Shown here: positions 9,503-19,001 of the stretch, piece after piece | Position numbering within the stretch: the stretch's first letter is position 1 | Layout: each line of letters opens with the position of its first letter | Source: Amylostereum areolatum | Lineage: Eukaryota; Basidiomycota; Agaricomycetes; Russulales; Stereaceae | Assembly: GCA_012932865.1 (NCBI GenBank) | Contig: SAXG01000016.1 | Coordinates: forward strand, 620,001 to 684,000 | Direction of reading: 5' to 3' | Length of the DNA stretch: 64,000 bases | The notes under the pieces: generated by a model | What the model was told of the DNA's origin: nothing | Seen by the model: only the letters and a program-made list of their open reading frames with translations | The model's database searches: none | Translations under genes and position numbers: made by a program

Positions 9503-9611
9503 TGTTACAACTCCAATAAGGTATCTCATTTTCCCTTACCTTATTCGGAAGGACGTCGCTAAACGACGGATTACGACTGTGCCCCAGCTCGTAACCGTCC
9601 CGACGACATAG
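9279..9611 (+). CDS. Small single-pass membrane protein frame next to the LTR
   Basis: 110 codons. Residues about 13-42 form a strongly hydrophobic stretch (SIVIVISVIVTLTALTAL...IIF) followed by HRWRRP, the charge pattern of a membrane anchor. The frame crosses the polypurine tract and ends inside the LTR at 9611. Its position at the 3' end of the internal region is where envelope-like or accessory genes of LTR elements lie, but it is far too short for an envelope protein and I see no similarity to one. It may be chance. Confidence 0.3.
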   Translation: MQPTQSPDLTMFAATTPRSIVIVISVIVTLTALTALTSIIFIHRWRRPNERVQELPMEPIRFANRRDVDSREGDSVTTPIRYLIFPYLIRKDVAKRRITTVPQLVTVPTT

Positions 9612-10049
9612 CCACGACCGCGCCACAGCTCGTCGGCATCTCGACAACACAGCTCCGGCAGTGCCACTGTTCGTCAACATGTCGACAACATAGCCACGAC
9701 GGTGCCACAGTCGCGTCCCCGTAGATACTTGATACGATCGTTGCTTTATGTACATTTATTTACTTGATCTCCTTTCATATAAAAGGAGGCTCAACGAACG
9801 AGCTATTCCTCAGCTCGTTCTCTTTGTAAATACAGGACTGTTCTAATAAGAACCTCCTCTTAAGCATACTAAAGAGAATCCAAACTAAGTTAATAAGCTC
9901 GCCTAAGTCTTCCGTGAAGACTTACTGCTTCGCTTATTGACCTTTACCTTCGTATAAACCGAGACGTCTGGATCACCTGATCCCACCTCTCACGCATAAG
10001 AGTACTGTAGCCTGAGCCGCTTGTCACGTGATAAGGACCGTCCTTAACA
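9503..10049 (+). repeat. LTR of second family, direct
   Basis: 547 bp, TGTTACAAC...CCTTAACA, preceded by a polypurine tract. It contains a TATA-like CATATAAAAGG (about 9776-9786) and GC-rich repeated motifs around GTGCCAC. The reverse complement recurs at 10,560-11,099. Confidence 0.75.
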
Positions 10050-10557
10050 GTGTCGGTATCGGGATCAAATTCCCAGTAGTCCTTAATATTCCCGGTGTAA
10101 GGTTTCTCTTCGACTTTCTGTGCGTCCGGGTGTTTCCAGAGTTCTTCTGATGAGAGGGGCCCGATATGAGGTCTTGAATAATCTGGGTGCTTCCAATGTG
10201 AATTGTCGTAGCTTCCGTCTTCCTTTTCTCTTTTGGATCTATCTTTGAAGTATTCTGCTGCTGGGGGAAGGTTGTATCTGTATATGGGCGGGTTCCACTG
10301 GTATGCGTATGTCCCTTTGCTTTCTTTCGCAACGAGGGCTCCGTCGTAGTAAAAAAGGAGATGATAGGGGTCAAATGTCCAGCGATGATCTTCTTTTCCG
10401 TTAGGGAAGTCTCGACTGCAGTTTGATTGGAGTTGAGGGATCTCAAAATCTGATGGTCTTTTTTCAGCGGGTTGTTCCGCTGACTCCGTGGTGGGTGTTT
10501 CGTTTGACGCTCTGCGCCAAACTGTAGGGTGAGCTAGTGTAGAGGAGAGCTCGTTCT
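10050..10557 (-). pseudogene. gag-like fragment between inverted LTRs
   Basis: Read on the minus strand, one frame stays open for about 165 codons from just inside the LTR at 10,560, including AHPTVWRRASNE, RWTFDPYHLLFYYDG, YAYQWNPPIYRYNLPP and IKDYWEFDPDTD. It then runs into the reversed LTR. The Trp/Tyr/Pro-rich composition resembles leader-gag regions of fungal LTR elements; I infer a gag fragment from position and style, not from a recognised domain. No start codon is visible in the frame. Confidence 0.45.
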
Positions 10558-10559
10558 AG

Positions 10560-11099
10560 TGTTAGGGACGGTCCTTATCACGTGACAAGCGGCTCAGGCT
10601 ACAGTACTCTTACGCGTGAGAGGTGGGATTAGGTGATCCAGACGTCTCGGTTTATACGAAGATGAAGGTCGATAGACGAAGCAGTAAGTCTTCGCGGAAG
10701 ACTTAGGCGAGTCTGTCGACTTAGTATGCTTAGGATTCTCTTTAGTGTTTAAGAGGAGGTTCTTATTCAGAACAGTCCTGTATTTACAAAGAGAACGAGC
10801 TGGGGAATGGCTCGTTCGATGAGCCTCCTTTTATAAGAAAGGAGGTCGAGTAAATATATGTACATTGAGCGACGGTCGCATCAAGTATCTACGGGGATAA
10901 GACTGTGGCACCGTCGCGGCTATGCCATTGAGACGGTGACGATCTGTGGCACTGTCGTCGGGATGGTGACGATCTGTGGCACTGTCCTCGTCGCGTCGTT
11001 GAGACGGTTACGAACTGGGGCACAGTCGTAATCCGTCGTTTAGCGACGTCCTTCCTAGTAAGGCAATGGAAAATGAAGTACCTTGGACAAGTTGTAACA
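10560..11099 (-). repeat. LTR of second family, reversed
   Basis: 540 bp, the inverted partner of 9503-10049, with the same ends (TGTTA...TAACA), TATA region and GTGCCAC-type motifs but visible divergence, so the pair is old. In minus-strand reading it is the 5' LTR of the gag-like fragment. The right flank is GACTC. Confidence 0.75.
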
Positions 11100-11541
11100 G
11101 ACTCACTGCATTAGGCTCTGACTGCGTAAAACCATGGATTCTATCCAGCAAACACGGTATCAAACTCAGTCAGCGCTGCTTCTTAATTGCGCTTTGCTGA
11201 CTTGACAGCATGGTGGGTTATTAATTATTGGGCACGACTTGACGTTGAGAACTGAGATCGAGAGTTGAGAGGAGTTGCAACTGGTACGGAGTATTAGTAA
11301 CGCAGGACGCAACCGACGTCGTCCGGGGATATGGCCTCACATGTTATTTGTTATCGCCGAGGGCGTGGCCCGACGGCGCTGTCCCAATCCTTTCTCCTAC
11401 CACCGCCTCAGGCTCCTCTTCCTCATCATTCTCAGGCTCGTCCGACTTATCCTTCCTTTCCATAAACCAAAACGATCTTTCTGCTCCACTCGGTTTCGCT
11501 GGGCGGAGCGCTTGACTCAGTCAACCGGGCTGACATCCCCA
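11100..11541. other. Upstream region of the first kinase-like gene
   Basis: No gene is evident. The piece around 11,160-11,290 (TTGACGTTGAGAAC, then GAGAGTTGAGAGGAGTT) recurs in diverged form at 13,860-13,990, so the upstream DNA of this gene was duplicated too. Confidence 0.5.
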
Positions 11542-12671
11542 ATGATTATGATCCAAGGTGTCGACTCCATCGTTTCGGACTCGTTTCCGTATAGGGAATC
11601 AGCAACAGAGTCCTTCAACACTTTGCGAGGACAGCACGGAATTTCAGACCTCGTCTGCGGCTTCACCCCTGACCGACCCTTGTTTATCGAGGAGCGCGTT
11701 CATAGGAATCATAGGACATTGCAGTTCCCGACTGCTGTGAAGTCTCTCCTCGCAGACGAGGTCACCCTGATCGATTCGATTTACGTCGCTGTCGACGCAA
11801 TGATCGGTGAGCGCGAGCTGGTCTTTTCCTGCATGCTGGGTCGCACCAACTAATTTTCGCAGCACTTTCGAACGCCTACTTCGTCGGCTTTCTTCACGGG
11901 GAACCTTCAATAACAAACATACTTATTCGAGAAGCCCCCGAGAAGCGTACCCTCGAAATGATACAAAGCAACGCATGTTTACGACGGTCTTCCAGCGAAG
12001 AAGACTTTACATTTCTCGAGAAACACCTCCAGCAATGCAAAGGAATGATCATCAATGCCGACCTAGCTGTTCGGCACGACTCGTCGCGCGCGGTCGCCAG
12101 ACGCCTTTCTGTATGTGACCCCGTTTCCGTCCTGTGCGAATACCTCGCTTACTGTTTTGCGCCTTAGACGGTCCTTCCATTCGCGTCGCGACGCCAGTTG
12201 GATGCATGGATGGAAGCCGAACCCGGCAGCCCCGGTCCACCGCACACTTTGCTAGACGACATTGAGGGAGTTCTGTGGATTGTCATGTGGAAGATCGTGA
12301 CTCATGCAGACCGGGAAAGGCGCGAAATGGTTTGGCATAAAGCTCTGTCCTCCGACGACGTCAGCACAGTCAATCACACGAAACACGCAATTGTAGCCTG
12401 GTTCAACGATCGGGGGCACACGAAGAAGGTGGAGAAGCAGGTCGGGGTTATGGCCCGCCCCGTGATATTCTGGGGCACTATATATGACATTATGAAAGAG
12501 TGGATGACAATTGCCAAGCAGGCCAGGCTGGACGTGGAGGTCTTCGAATCGGACAACGATGAATATCCAGACGTAATCAAAGCGCTTACTTTAGAACACT
12601 TGACCATGTACCTCAAGGCGGGTGTAGAATTCTTGGAGAAGAGCGGCCAATACCGTGACGGCGCCGAGTAG
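11542..12671 (+). CDS. FunK1-like degenerate protein kinase, copy A
   Basis: Three exons fit exactly: 11542-11806, 11863-12110, 12168-12671, with GTGAGC/CAG and GTATGT/TAG introns, giving 338 residues. The motifs align in order with the fungal-specific FunK1 kinase domain. A catalytic-loop equivalent reads HGEPSITNIL (residues 100-109), where active members read HRDIS..NI. GMIINADLAV (149-158) replaces the metal-binding aspartate segment. LDDIEGVLWIVMWKIV (200-215) matches the conserved HDLES-type C-lobe helix. The catalytic Asp is Glu, and the N-lobe with its ATP-binding lysine is short or absent, so I expect a pseudokinase. A paralogue at 15,684 has the same intron positions. The start is uncertain; in-frame sequence extends upstream. 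Confidence 0.65.
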
Positions 12672-12879
12672 TTGAAGGATGCAGGATAGATATGGATGGA
12701 CCTATCGAGATTTGATCCACCCCAAACCATGTACTTTACTACGCGATCTATGTGTCATCAAGTTTGCTTGCATTGGAAGGGTTGGGAAGACGAACATTGT
12801 CGCAGTCGAAGTATCATGGTCTGACTTGAAACCAAACCTTGTAGTTCTCGGATAAGTATGTACTCGTCTCGTCCAGTCT

Positions 12880-13080
12880 CGTGCTGAAACAGGTGTCGAC
12901 CTCCCCGTCCCTCCCACTTCCTTCGCCGCCTTCTTCATCTCGACGTTGTGGAACGCCACCCTATCCGGATGCCTTGCCTCTCGCGTCCCCTTGATCGCTC
13001 TCACCGCAGATTCCCCCATATTCTCGACGGCGATGCCCAGCGGAAGGTGTCACCGAGAACCCTGTTGAAACCACGTTTCG
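12880..13080 (-). pseudogene. Decayed 3' exon of a Rossmann-fold oxidoreductase
   Basis: The strand-reversed text resembles the last exon of the gene at 17,693-18,618: the part encoding VEDMGKFAVEAVKG and FSNGEMKNAVKEVG is recognisable but carries indels and stops. Its place downstream of kinase copy A mirrors the intact pair at 15.7-18.6 kb. Confidence 0.6.
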
Positions 13081-13084
13081 CACT

Positions 13085-13990
13085 CCAGCGGCGTTCTCGT
13101 GACATGAGTAGGTTAGGTGGGTAGTGACCTTGGGATAGGATGTGATGAGCGTAGCACGCGTACACTTTGGGAGGAGGATATTTTCGGTGGTGTACACGGT
13201 TAGGAGAATCCGGCGGCTTGGTCCTGAAGAATGCGCCGCTTCATGTAGAGGCGATAAGTGACAGCGATGAAGAGGACACGAGAACGACGTTGAAAGTGAA
13301 CTTAGTAGAGTCGGCGCGGATGTGGACGCGGTCGGAGGCGGCGAGAGGCGGATCCCTGACAGCTAAGACGTGTGAGCTGAGTACACAAGGAGGGAAGGAA
13401 CAAAACACATACAGTTTTCTCGTGAAAGTGTGGTTCTAGCAGCAGCGCACAGGGGGTGGAAGAGGTCTGGGCGGAGAGGATAAGGGCCCGGAGCGCAGGT
13501 CGGACGAAGGCGTGGACTTACGACACATATATGTGATTGAGCATCCTCTCTCGAAACCATTCGCGTTCCTTCCTGGGTGACGCGCTCGGCTCTGGAGCCA
13601 TGAAACGGGAAGCTCGAACTTGGGTCCGCGGTTGTAGGTCGAAGTCCAAATCTTGCGCGAACGTGAGAGGGGCATTGAATTTTTGCATGAGGGCAGGGTA
13701 TCCATGGAAAAGGTTTTCCTTTCTCGCGCGCGATGATGCTGGCCCCTGGAGTGCCGATGCTGTTGCAGGTTGAATTTGAGTCTTGGGAAGGAGAAACGGG
13801 TGACGATGGGACTCACAATAGGCTCTCGGCTGACTGCAGAAACCCCTCCGGTAAAAACGGTATCTAACTGGAGTTCCTGCTGGTAATTGCGCTCTGTTGG
13901 CGTGACGGCATGGAGAATCGTTGGAGGCGAGTTGACGTTGAGAACCAATCGAGTAAGTACTCAGTACTTGAGAGTTGAGAGGAGTTACAT
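13085..13990. other. No confident gene; possible decayed minus-strand gene
   Basis: On the minus strand a stretch around 13,520-13,740 reads as plausible protein (AQDLDFDLQPRTQVRASRF, then KEREWFRERMLNH) and is followed by a possible intron to about 13,440, but I could neither extend it to a full gene nor recognise it. 13,860-13,990 duplicates the upstream DNA of the kinase-like gene. Confidence 0.35.
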
Positions 13991-14494
13991 AGGACCCCTG
14001 AAATTCCCTATAGAGCATTCATCCCAGGGTGACCTGTTTTCGGTGGTGCGCTGGGACAGAATTTGGGCCATTTTCGGTGATTTACATGATAGATTTTTTC
14101 AAGTCAGCCGTTTTCAGTGGTTCTTAGACTATACATATCTAAAAATAGTCTAATTTCCCACGCCTTCGGCGTCGAGGTTTCCAGAGCAGAACTCTCATTT
14201 TATGCACAAGCTTGCTATAACATGCCTAGTTTGCTTCCATAGACCCATGGGAAGCAAAATATGCAAAATACTTGTGATTGGAACTGACAGATCCTCGGCG
14301 TGTTCAGATGCTTACCATTTTCGGTGGTGAAGATGGGACTTCGGACGGGCGGGTTCCTTTTCAGTGGTTCTTAGCTCCAACATGTCGGCCCTACGGGGCC
14401 CATTTTCGGTGGAGAGTACCATACATAGGTTCCCATAAGGCCCAAATTTTCGGTGGTCCGAGATGAATCATTTATAGGGAATTTCAGGGGTCCT
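13991..14494 (+). mobile_element. hAT-type MITE, 504 bp, copy 1
   Basis: Terminal inverted repeats start AGGACCCCTGAAATTCCC and end with the complement. The 8-bp direct repeat AGTTACAT flanks it (13,983-13,990 and 14,495-14,502), the target-site length of hAT transposons. Inside, TTTTCGGTGG and TTCAGTGGTTCTTAG recur in subterminal positions, as transposase-binding repeats often do. No transposase is encoded. An apparently identical copy in the other orientation lies at 40,995-41,498. Confidence 0.9.
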
Positions 14495-14502
14495 AGTTAC
14501 AT

Positions 14503-15006
14503 ACGGTGCCCATAGCGGCCCGGGCAGGCCGCGCGCAGCGAAATGACGGTCTCCGGACGGTCTGGCTCGGGCTGATCCACCTTCATGCAGTTTTCCTCCT
14601 CCGACCTCACTACATACCACAGTCCTTCCTGTATCATAGGTCAAGTTGCCGAGATATCAATGCACTGTAATGTCTGGCCTGTCACTTCCGAATCCGCCGC
14701 TGGTCCGTTGGAGAGTTGAACGTAAGTAAATATCTATCTATCTATCTGTCTGGAGCTCCTCTCGTTCAACTTTCGTCCAACTCGCGTCGGAAATTTTAGT
14801 TAATTGACCCATCTGCCAACGCGACTCAAGGACGTTTCCGTTTCACATGGTCATCACAAGACCTCTGTCGTGACCGCTCAGTCCTGGGAGCTTTAACTCA
14901 CACCTTATCTCGCTCATGGAGGGAACACACTTCGTCCAAGAGCACCACCCTTTCTCTCTCTCTCAAGTGGCTCCAAACAACGAGTAGCGAACCCCTCTAC
15001 ACTGAA
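14503..15006. other. No gene seen; short TATC microsatellite
   Basis: A TATC repeat lies near 14,733-14,750. No coding frame, RNA gene or repeat that I recognise. Confidence 0.5.
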
Positions 15007-15180
15007 ATGTCCCTAACGAAGATTCCTCTTCTCGTCTCCAACGCGGCGTTCTTTTGGCTAGGCGCGACTCCGCCCAAAGTCGACGCCGCGCCCTCGCCGG
15101 TCAAGGTCGATAAGGTGCAGATGGGGGGCCTGGAGCGCGTGTTTGGGCAGTTCATACCGTATATCGCGAGGTTGTTCAAG
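15007..15180 (+). pseudogene. Possible first exon of an isoprenylcysteine methyltransferase-like gene
   Basis: The 58 codons (MSLTKIPLLVSNAAFFWLGA...TPPK, then FGQFIPYIARLFK) end at a GTGCGT donor. The hydrophobic opening followed by a Pro-rich segment resembles the N-terminus of basidiomycete membrane methyltransferases of the ICMT type. I cannot find the following exons before the kinase-like gene at 15,684, so this is probably a fragment. The family assignment is from memory of style only. Confidence 0.3.
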
Positions 15181-15683
15181 GTGCGTTAAATTTGTCTCTC
15201 GTTTTCGTCACGGCGTTCGCGCTCACACGGTACAATCACGATGATCTCTCACCTGAGTCACCTCGCTCTCACCTGAGGATGTCGACGTCGATCCACAGGT
15301 GCGTGCCATAAGTCATCATAATGATTGACTGTGTTTTCCATCATCCAGGGTGCGAGGCGTACGGGCATGGCGTGGGGGTACTAGCTGTTTGTCACACGTA
15401 GCGTTCGAAGGGGTGGTTTTAGGACGGGACGGAGGGAGGCTTGACGAGGAGGACACCGGCGTGAAAGTACGTTTATCAAGTTTCTGTTTTGTGTAGATAT
15501 CTGACGGGGTGCCATGCATTCATCTCGTGGTCGTGCATCATGAGCGGTACGCAACGGCTGGCAAAGCCGTGCACAGAGTGCGCGCTCCTCTCGCGTGTAT
15601 TATTTCCTGCATCAATATAAGACTTCAACCGAACTCGGACTGCAAGCTACCTCCCTTTCCTATCTGTCTCTCCACCCCGGCGT
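15181..15683. other. No gene seen
   Basis: No coding exon or repeat could be supported between the fragment ending at 15,180 and the next gene. Confidence 0.5.
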
Positions 15684-16733
15684 ATGGATGACTCGAATTC
15701 AAACCCATGTTCCGCCACGAATGACATTTCCACTTCCCACGACGCTTCCGATGCAAAGACGCCCTCAGGTCCGATGGAAAGCATTTCGTTGCTCTCAGAG
15801 GACGTAAGCTTGATGGACTGTGTTTACATCGCTGTGGACGTTATGATTAGTGAGCCTTCGTCGCAGTCTCAGGTTTTGCGATTTCTGCGCTTCCTCTAAT
15901 CCCGAAGCACAGTTATCCTGAACGCCTATCTTGAAGACATGACCATTGACTCTGTTCCCTCCATCGGAACGATAAAGGCGAGAACAACGCCCGCACGGCG
16001 CACGAACGGCGTGATCGAAGCCATGCCGTGCATGCGCGGCGAGGACCCGGCGTGTTTTGCGTTTCTCGAGAGACATCTCCGCGTGTGCAAGGCGGTTGTT
16101 ATAGATGTCGACGCGGTCGTTTACGGTGGACTCATACGCGGGTGTTCGGCGTACCACCATGATCCTGTATGTGATTCATTCCCTCCCCTGTGTACATCTA
16201 AACAGTACCTCGCTCACTGTATGCCGCCTTAGACGGTCCTGAAACTCATGTCTCGACGCGGGTTGTCGGCGCGGGACGTGTCCGGTCAATACGGTCTCAC
16301 GCACAGTGTGCTGGATGACGTCGAGGGAGTTCTGTGGATTGTCATGTGGAAGATCGTGACTCATGCAGACCGGGAAAGGCGCGAAATGGGTTGGCATAAA
16401 GCTCTGTCCTCCGACAGCGTCAACACAGTGAATTCTGCGAAACAAGCAATCGTATCCTGGTTCAGCGAGAGGGATTTCGTGCGGAAGGGAAAGAAGAAGG
16501 TCACGGTTCTGGCTCGCCCCTTGCTATTCTGGGACTCTATATATGACATCGTGAAAGAGTGGATGAAGATCGCCAAGGTGGCTAGGCTGGACATGGAGGT
16601 CATCGAATCGTACGACAATGAAGACCTAGACGAAGAAACCAGGGAAGTCACCTTCGAATACCTGGTGAGGTATCTCAAGGCGGGTGTAGAATTCTTGGAG
16701 AAGAGCGGTCAATACCGTGACGGCACCGAGTAG
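15684..16733 (+). CDS. FunK1-like degenerate protein kinase, copy B
   Basis: Exons 15684-15849, 15913-16166 and 16233-16733 join in frame to 306 residues. Both introns sit at the same codons as in copy A, and the C-terminal 150 residues are close to it (HADRERREMGWHKALSSDS, FLEKSGQYRDGTE). The catalytic loop is more eroded than in A: the HxExS...N motif is gone. IDVDAVVY stands where the metal-binding segment should be, and HSVLDDVEGVLWIVMWKIV keeps the C-lobe helix. It is transcribed toward an intact oxidoreductase on the other strand. The function is unknown; it probably lacks kinase activity. Confidence 0.65.
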
Positions 16734-17084
16734 TCGAAGGATGCAGGATAGAGGATAAATATGGATGGAGGATTATATTGGAGATGAACAAGTTGATTGA
16801 AGTTCTCGGATATGTCCCCGTCCCGTCTCGGATTATACGGGCAGCTCCCAGTTTGTTTCAGCATGATCTCAGAAGTTAAGACATTGTATTCTAGGGTCAG
16901 CAGTCGCGGTTTGCGTTCGCAGAGTCAAGCTTCAAGTCCCGATGATCGAGACTGTGGACGTTATAGATTCTTGGGAAAGCATCTAAGCAGCCATCCCCGA
17001 CGTCGACTCCGCCGTTCATAAGAAGATGAGGTGCGGGGTAGGTGCCGACAGCCCCGACGTACGCGTTCCCTTCGTCTGAACCCC

Positions 17085-17450
17085 ATGCTCGCCGTTCTCA
17101 CCCTCATCCGCTGGCAGGACATCGCCCCGTTCTCGTCCTACCGCAGAGTCGCCAGCTGGAAGCACGCGTTTCCGTATATCCACACCGTGCTCGACGACCT
17201 CGACGGCACTGTGTGGGCCACCTTCTGGACCGCGGCGAACCGGTCGTGCGCGACGTTGACGCGACGGGAGGAGCGGTGGTTCAGCGAGCTGGAATCCGGC
17301 GACCTCGAGCGCATCTTCGCGCAAATGACGGTCGTCTCCGTGTCCTTCCGTGAGCCCCTGGCCCCCCGACCCAGTGCCACATCTTCGCCTCGTTCTGGCC
17401 TGTGTTCGACATCTTCGTAGCGTGGATGGAGATCGCAGTGGACTACGAAC
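17085..17450 (+). pseudogene. FunK1-like fragment, copy C
   Basis: A frame reading WKHAFPYIHTVLDDLDGTVWATFWTA matches the DDIEGVLWIVMW region of copies A and B. Further on, in another frame, FDIFVAWMEIAVDYELR matches their IYDIMKEWMTIAKQARLD. The frame change and a missing start mark it as a relic. Base composition is more GC-rich than in A and B, so it is an older or separate copy. Confidence 0.55.
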
Positions 17451-17692
17451 TGCGCCTACCCCCCCGACGCGGGGAGCTTGTACCCGTCCAAGGTCTTTGA
17501 GGAAGTGTAGGAAGAAGGCCACCCAGTACGTCGACGGTGTGTACAATGTAACAAAAAATGCTTGTGTCGTAAACAGTGAGAGATGGGCTTCAGTATCCAA
17601 GGGACATGTATGTACATCAAATGTACCTATTGCACACGGAAAGTCAGCCAGAGCAAACAGAGACCAACCCAAAGATGACACTTACAAGGGGC

Positions 17693-18618
17693 TCACAGCT
17701 CATCCCTCCCTTTAGTACCCACTTCCTTCACCGCGTTCTTCATCTCACCATTAGAGAACACGACCTTGTCGGGGTACTTCGCCTCCCAGGTCCCCTTGAC
17801 TGCCTCCACCGCGAACTTGCCCATATCCTCGACGGTGATGCCCATCACGTAGCGGAGGGGGTTTCCGAGAACCTTGTCGAAGACACGTCCCGCCGTGGGA
17901 CGCGTGTTTTCTTGGTCGGCGGGGTAGAGCGAAGACGGGAAGAAGTATGCGGGGCGCAGGATGGTCGGCTTGAACGCGCCCGCCGAGTCTTTCGCGTGTT
18001 GAGTGAGGTGATTTTCTGCGCGGCCCTAATCATAGCAAAAGGATAAGGATACTGACTCTGAAGATCGAGGCGAAGGTTCAACGTGCCTTCACGCGCGCGA
18101 AGAGCTGCCAGCTCTTCTCTGTCGGGTCTGTACCCTGTCCAGTGATAAACGCCATCCTGAACGGCTTCCCACCAGCCGTGCCCACTCCCGCCTCCTTCGC
18201 CGCGTCCAGAAACGCGTCGAGATACCCAACGGTCATCTCAGTATAGTCCTTCTCGCTCATGCCGACGGCACTCTTGCCGAGCGCCCAGATGCACGCGTCG
18301 TGTGCGGCGATGTCGGCACGCAGATCGGGGGTGTAGGAGAGGAAGGAGGGGAGAACGGTGGTGCTGAGTTTAGGGTGGGGGGGGGGGGGGGGGGGGGGGG
18401 GTTCGGAGGGAGCGGTCGGTGTGGTACCGTTGGGGAGGACGACCCATGAGGGCAGGGGGTGGCGGGCGAGCACTGTTACATGGTTGACGGTGTCGTCGGC
18501 GAGGAGAGCGCGGAGAACACCAAGACCGGCTGTCATTAACTCGTCGTGAGCTCTGGCCCGCCTCAACAAAAACACGAGCCTTACCAGCGCCGGTCGCACC
18601 CGTCAAAAGGACTCTCAT
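17693..18618 (-). CDS. Rossmann-fold NAD(P)-binding protein (atypical SDR)
   Basis: Exons 18618-18585, 18529-18093 and 18025-17693 join in frame to 267 residues with GT-AG introns of 55 and 67 nt. The first splice restores the dinucleotide-binding motif MRVLLTGATGAAG (residues 1-13). VTVLARHPLP follows the second strand, and DACIWALGKSAVGMSE plus TILRPAYFFPSSLY are typical of extended or atypical SDRs of the HTATIP2/NmrA-like type. The substrate is unknown and the location probably cytosolic. A run of 25 G on the plus strand (18,377-18,401) encodes an eight-proline stretch inside exon 2. A decayed copy of the last exon sits at 12.9-13.1 kb. An alternative GC-AG splice in place of the second donor cannot be excluded. 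Confidence 0.75.
18377..18401. repeat. Homopolymer of 25 G inside a coding exon
   Basis: An uninterrupted G run that becomes a CCC-repeat coding for proline on the minus strand. Its length decides the downstream frame of the oxidoreductase; the frame is kept here. Confidence 0.9.
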
Positions 18619-19001
18619 TGCTGTTGTGATGCTGGGGGAGATTTAAGAGAATGAGATGCCTTGAATTTTATGTATCGTATTTGTATGGTTCGCGGGCGCT
18701 CTTTCGAGTTCCTCTGGGGGGATACGCATCAGGGCGGCAGGCATGGCGGAGGCGGGGTCGCGGGCGAGGTCGACGGCGACGCGTTGCGCGTCGGCATCGC
18801 GCGCGCTGATGGCAGCGATGGGCGGTGATCCAAGGTTTGAGATTAGATTAGATATTGTATGTCGTCGATCGCTCCGGTCTCAGGCTTCAGCTTTCCATTT
18901 CGCCATTTTGCCATGGACGTCGACCTCCCATATCGTCTGGAACTGGTCGCGGAATTAACTGGTGTGCACCTTTAATTCTTTTATGTGAATCATCCGTATC
19001 G
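18619..19001. other. Shared upstream region of two divergent genes
   Basis: It lies between the oxidoreductase start at 18,618 (minus) and the WD40 gene start at 19,002 (plus). A GC-rich minus-strand stretch (18,700-18,840) reads as DADAQRVAVDLARDPASAMPAAL in one frame but has no start or partner exon, so I do not call a gene. Confidence 0.45.

Noticed and set aside
17016..17681. Minus-strand 221-codon frame over the FunK1-like fragment C
   Set aside because: The plus strand shows recognisable homology to copies A and B; the minus frame is its shadow.
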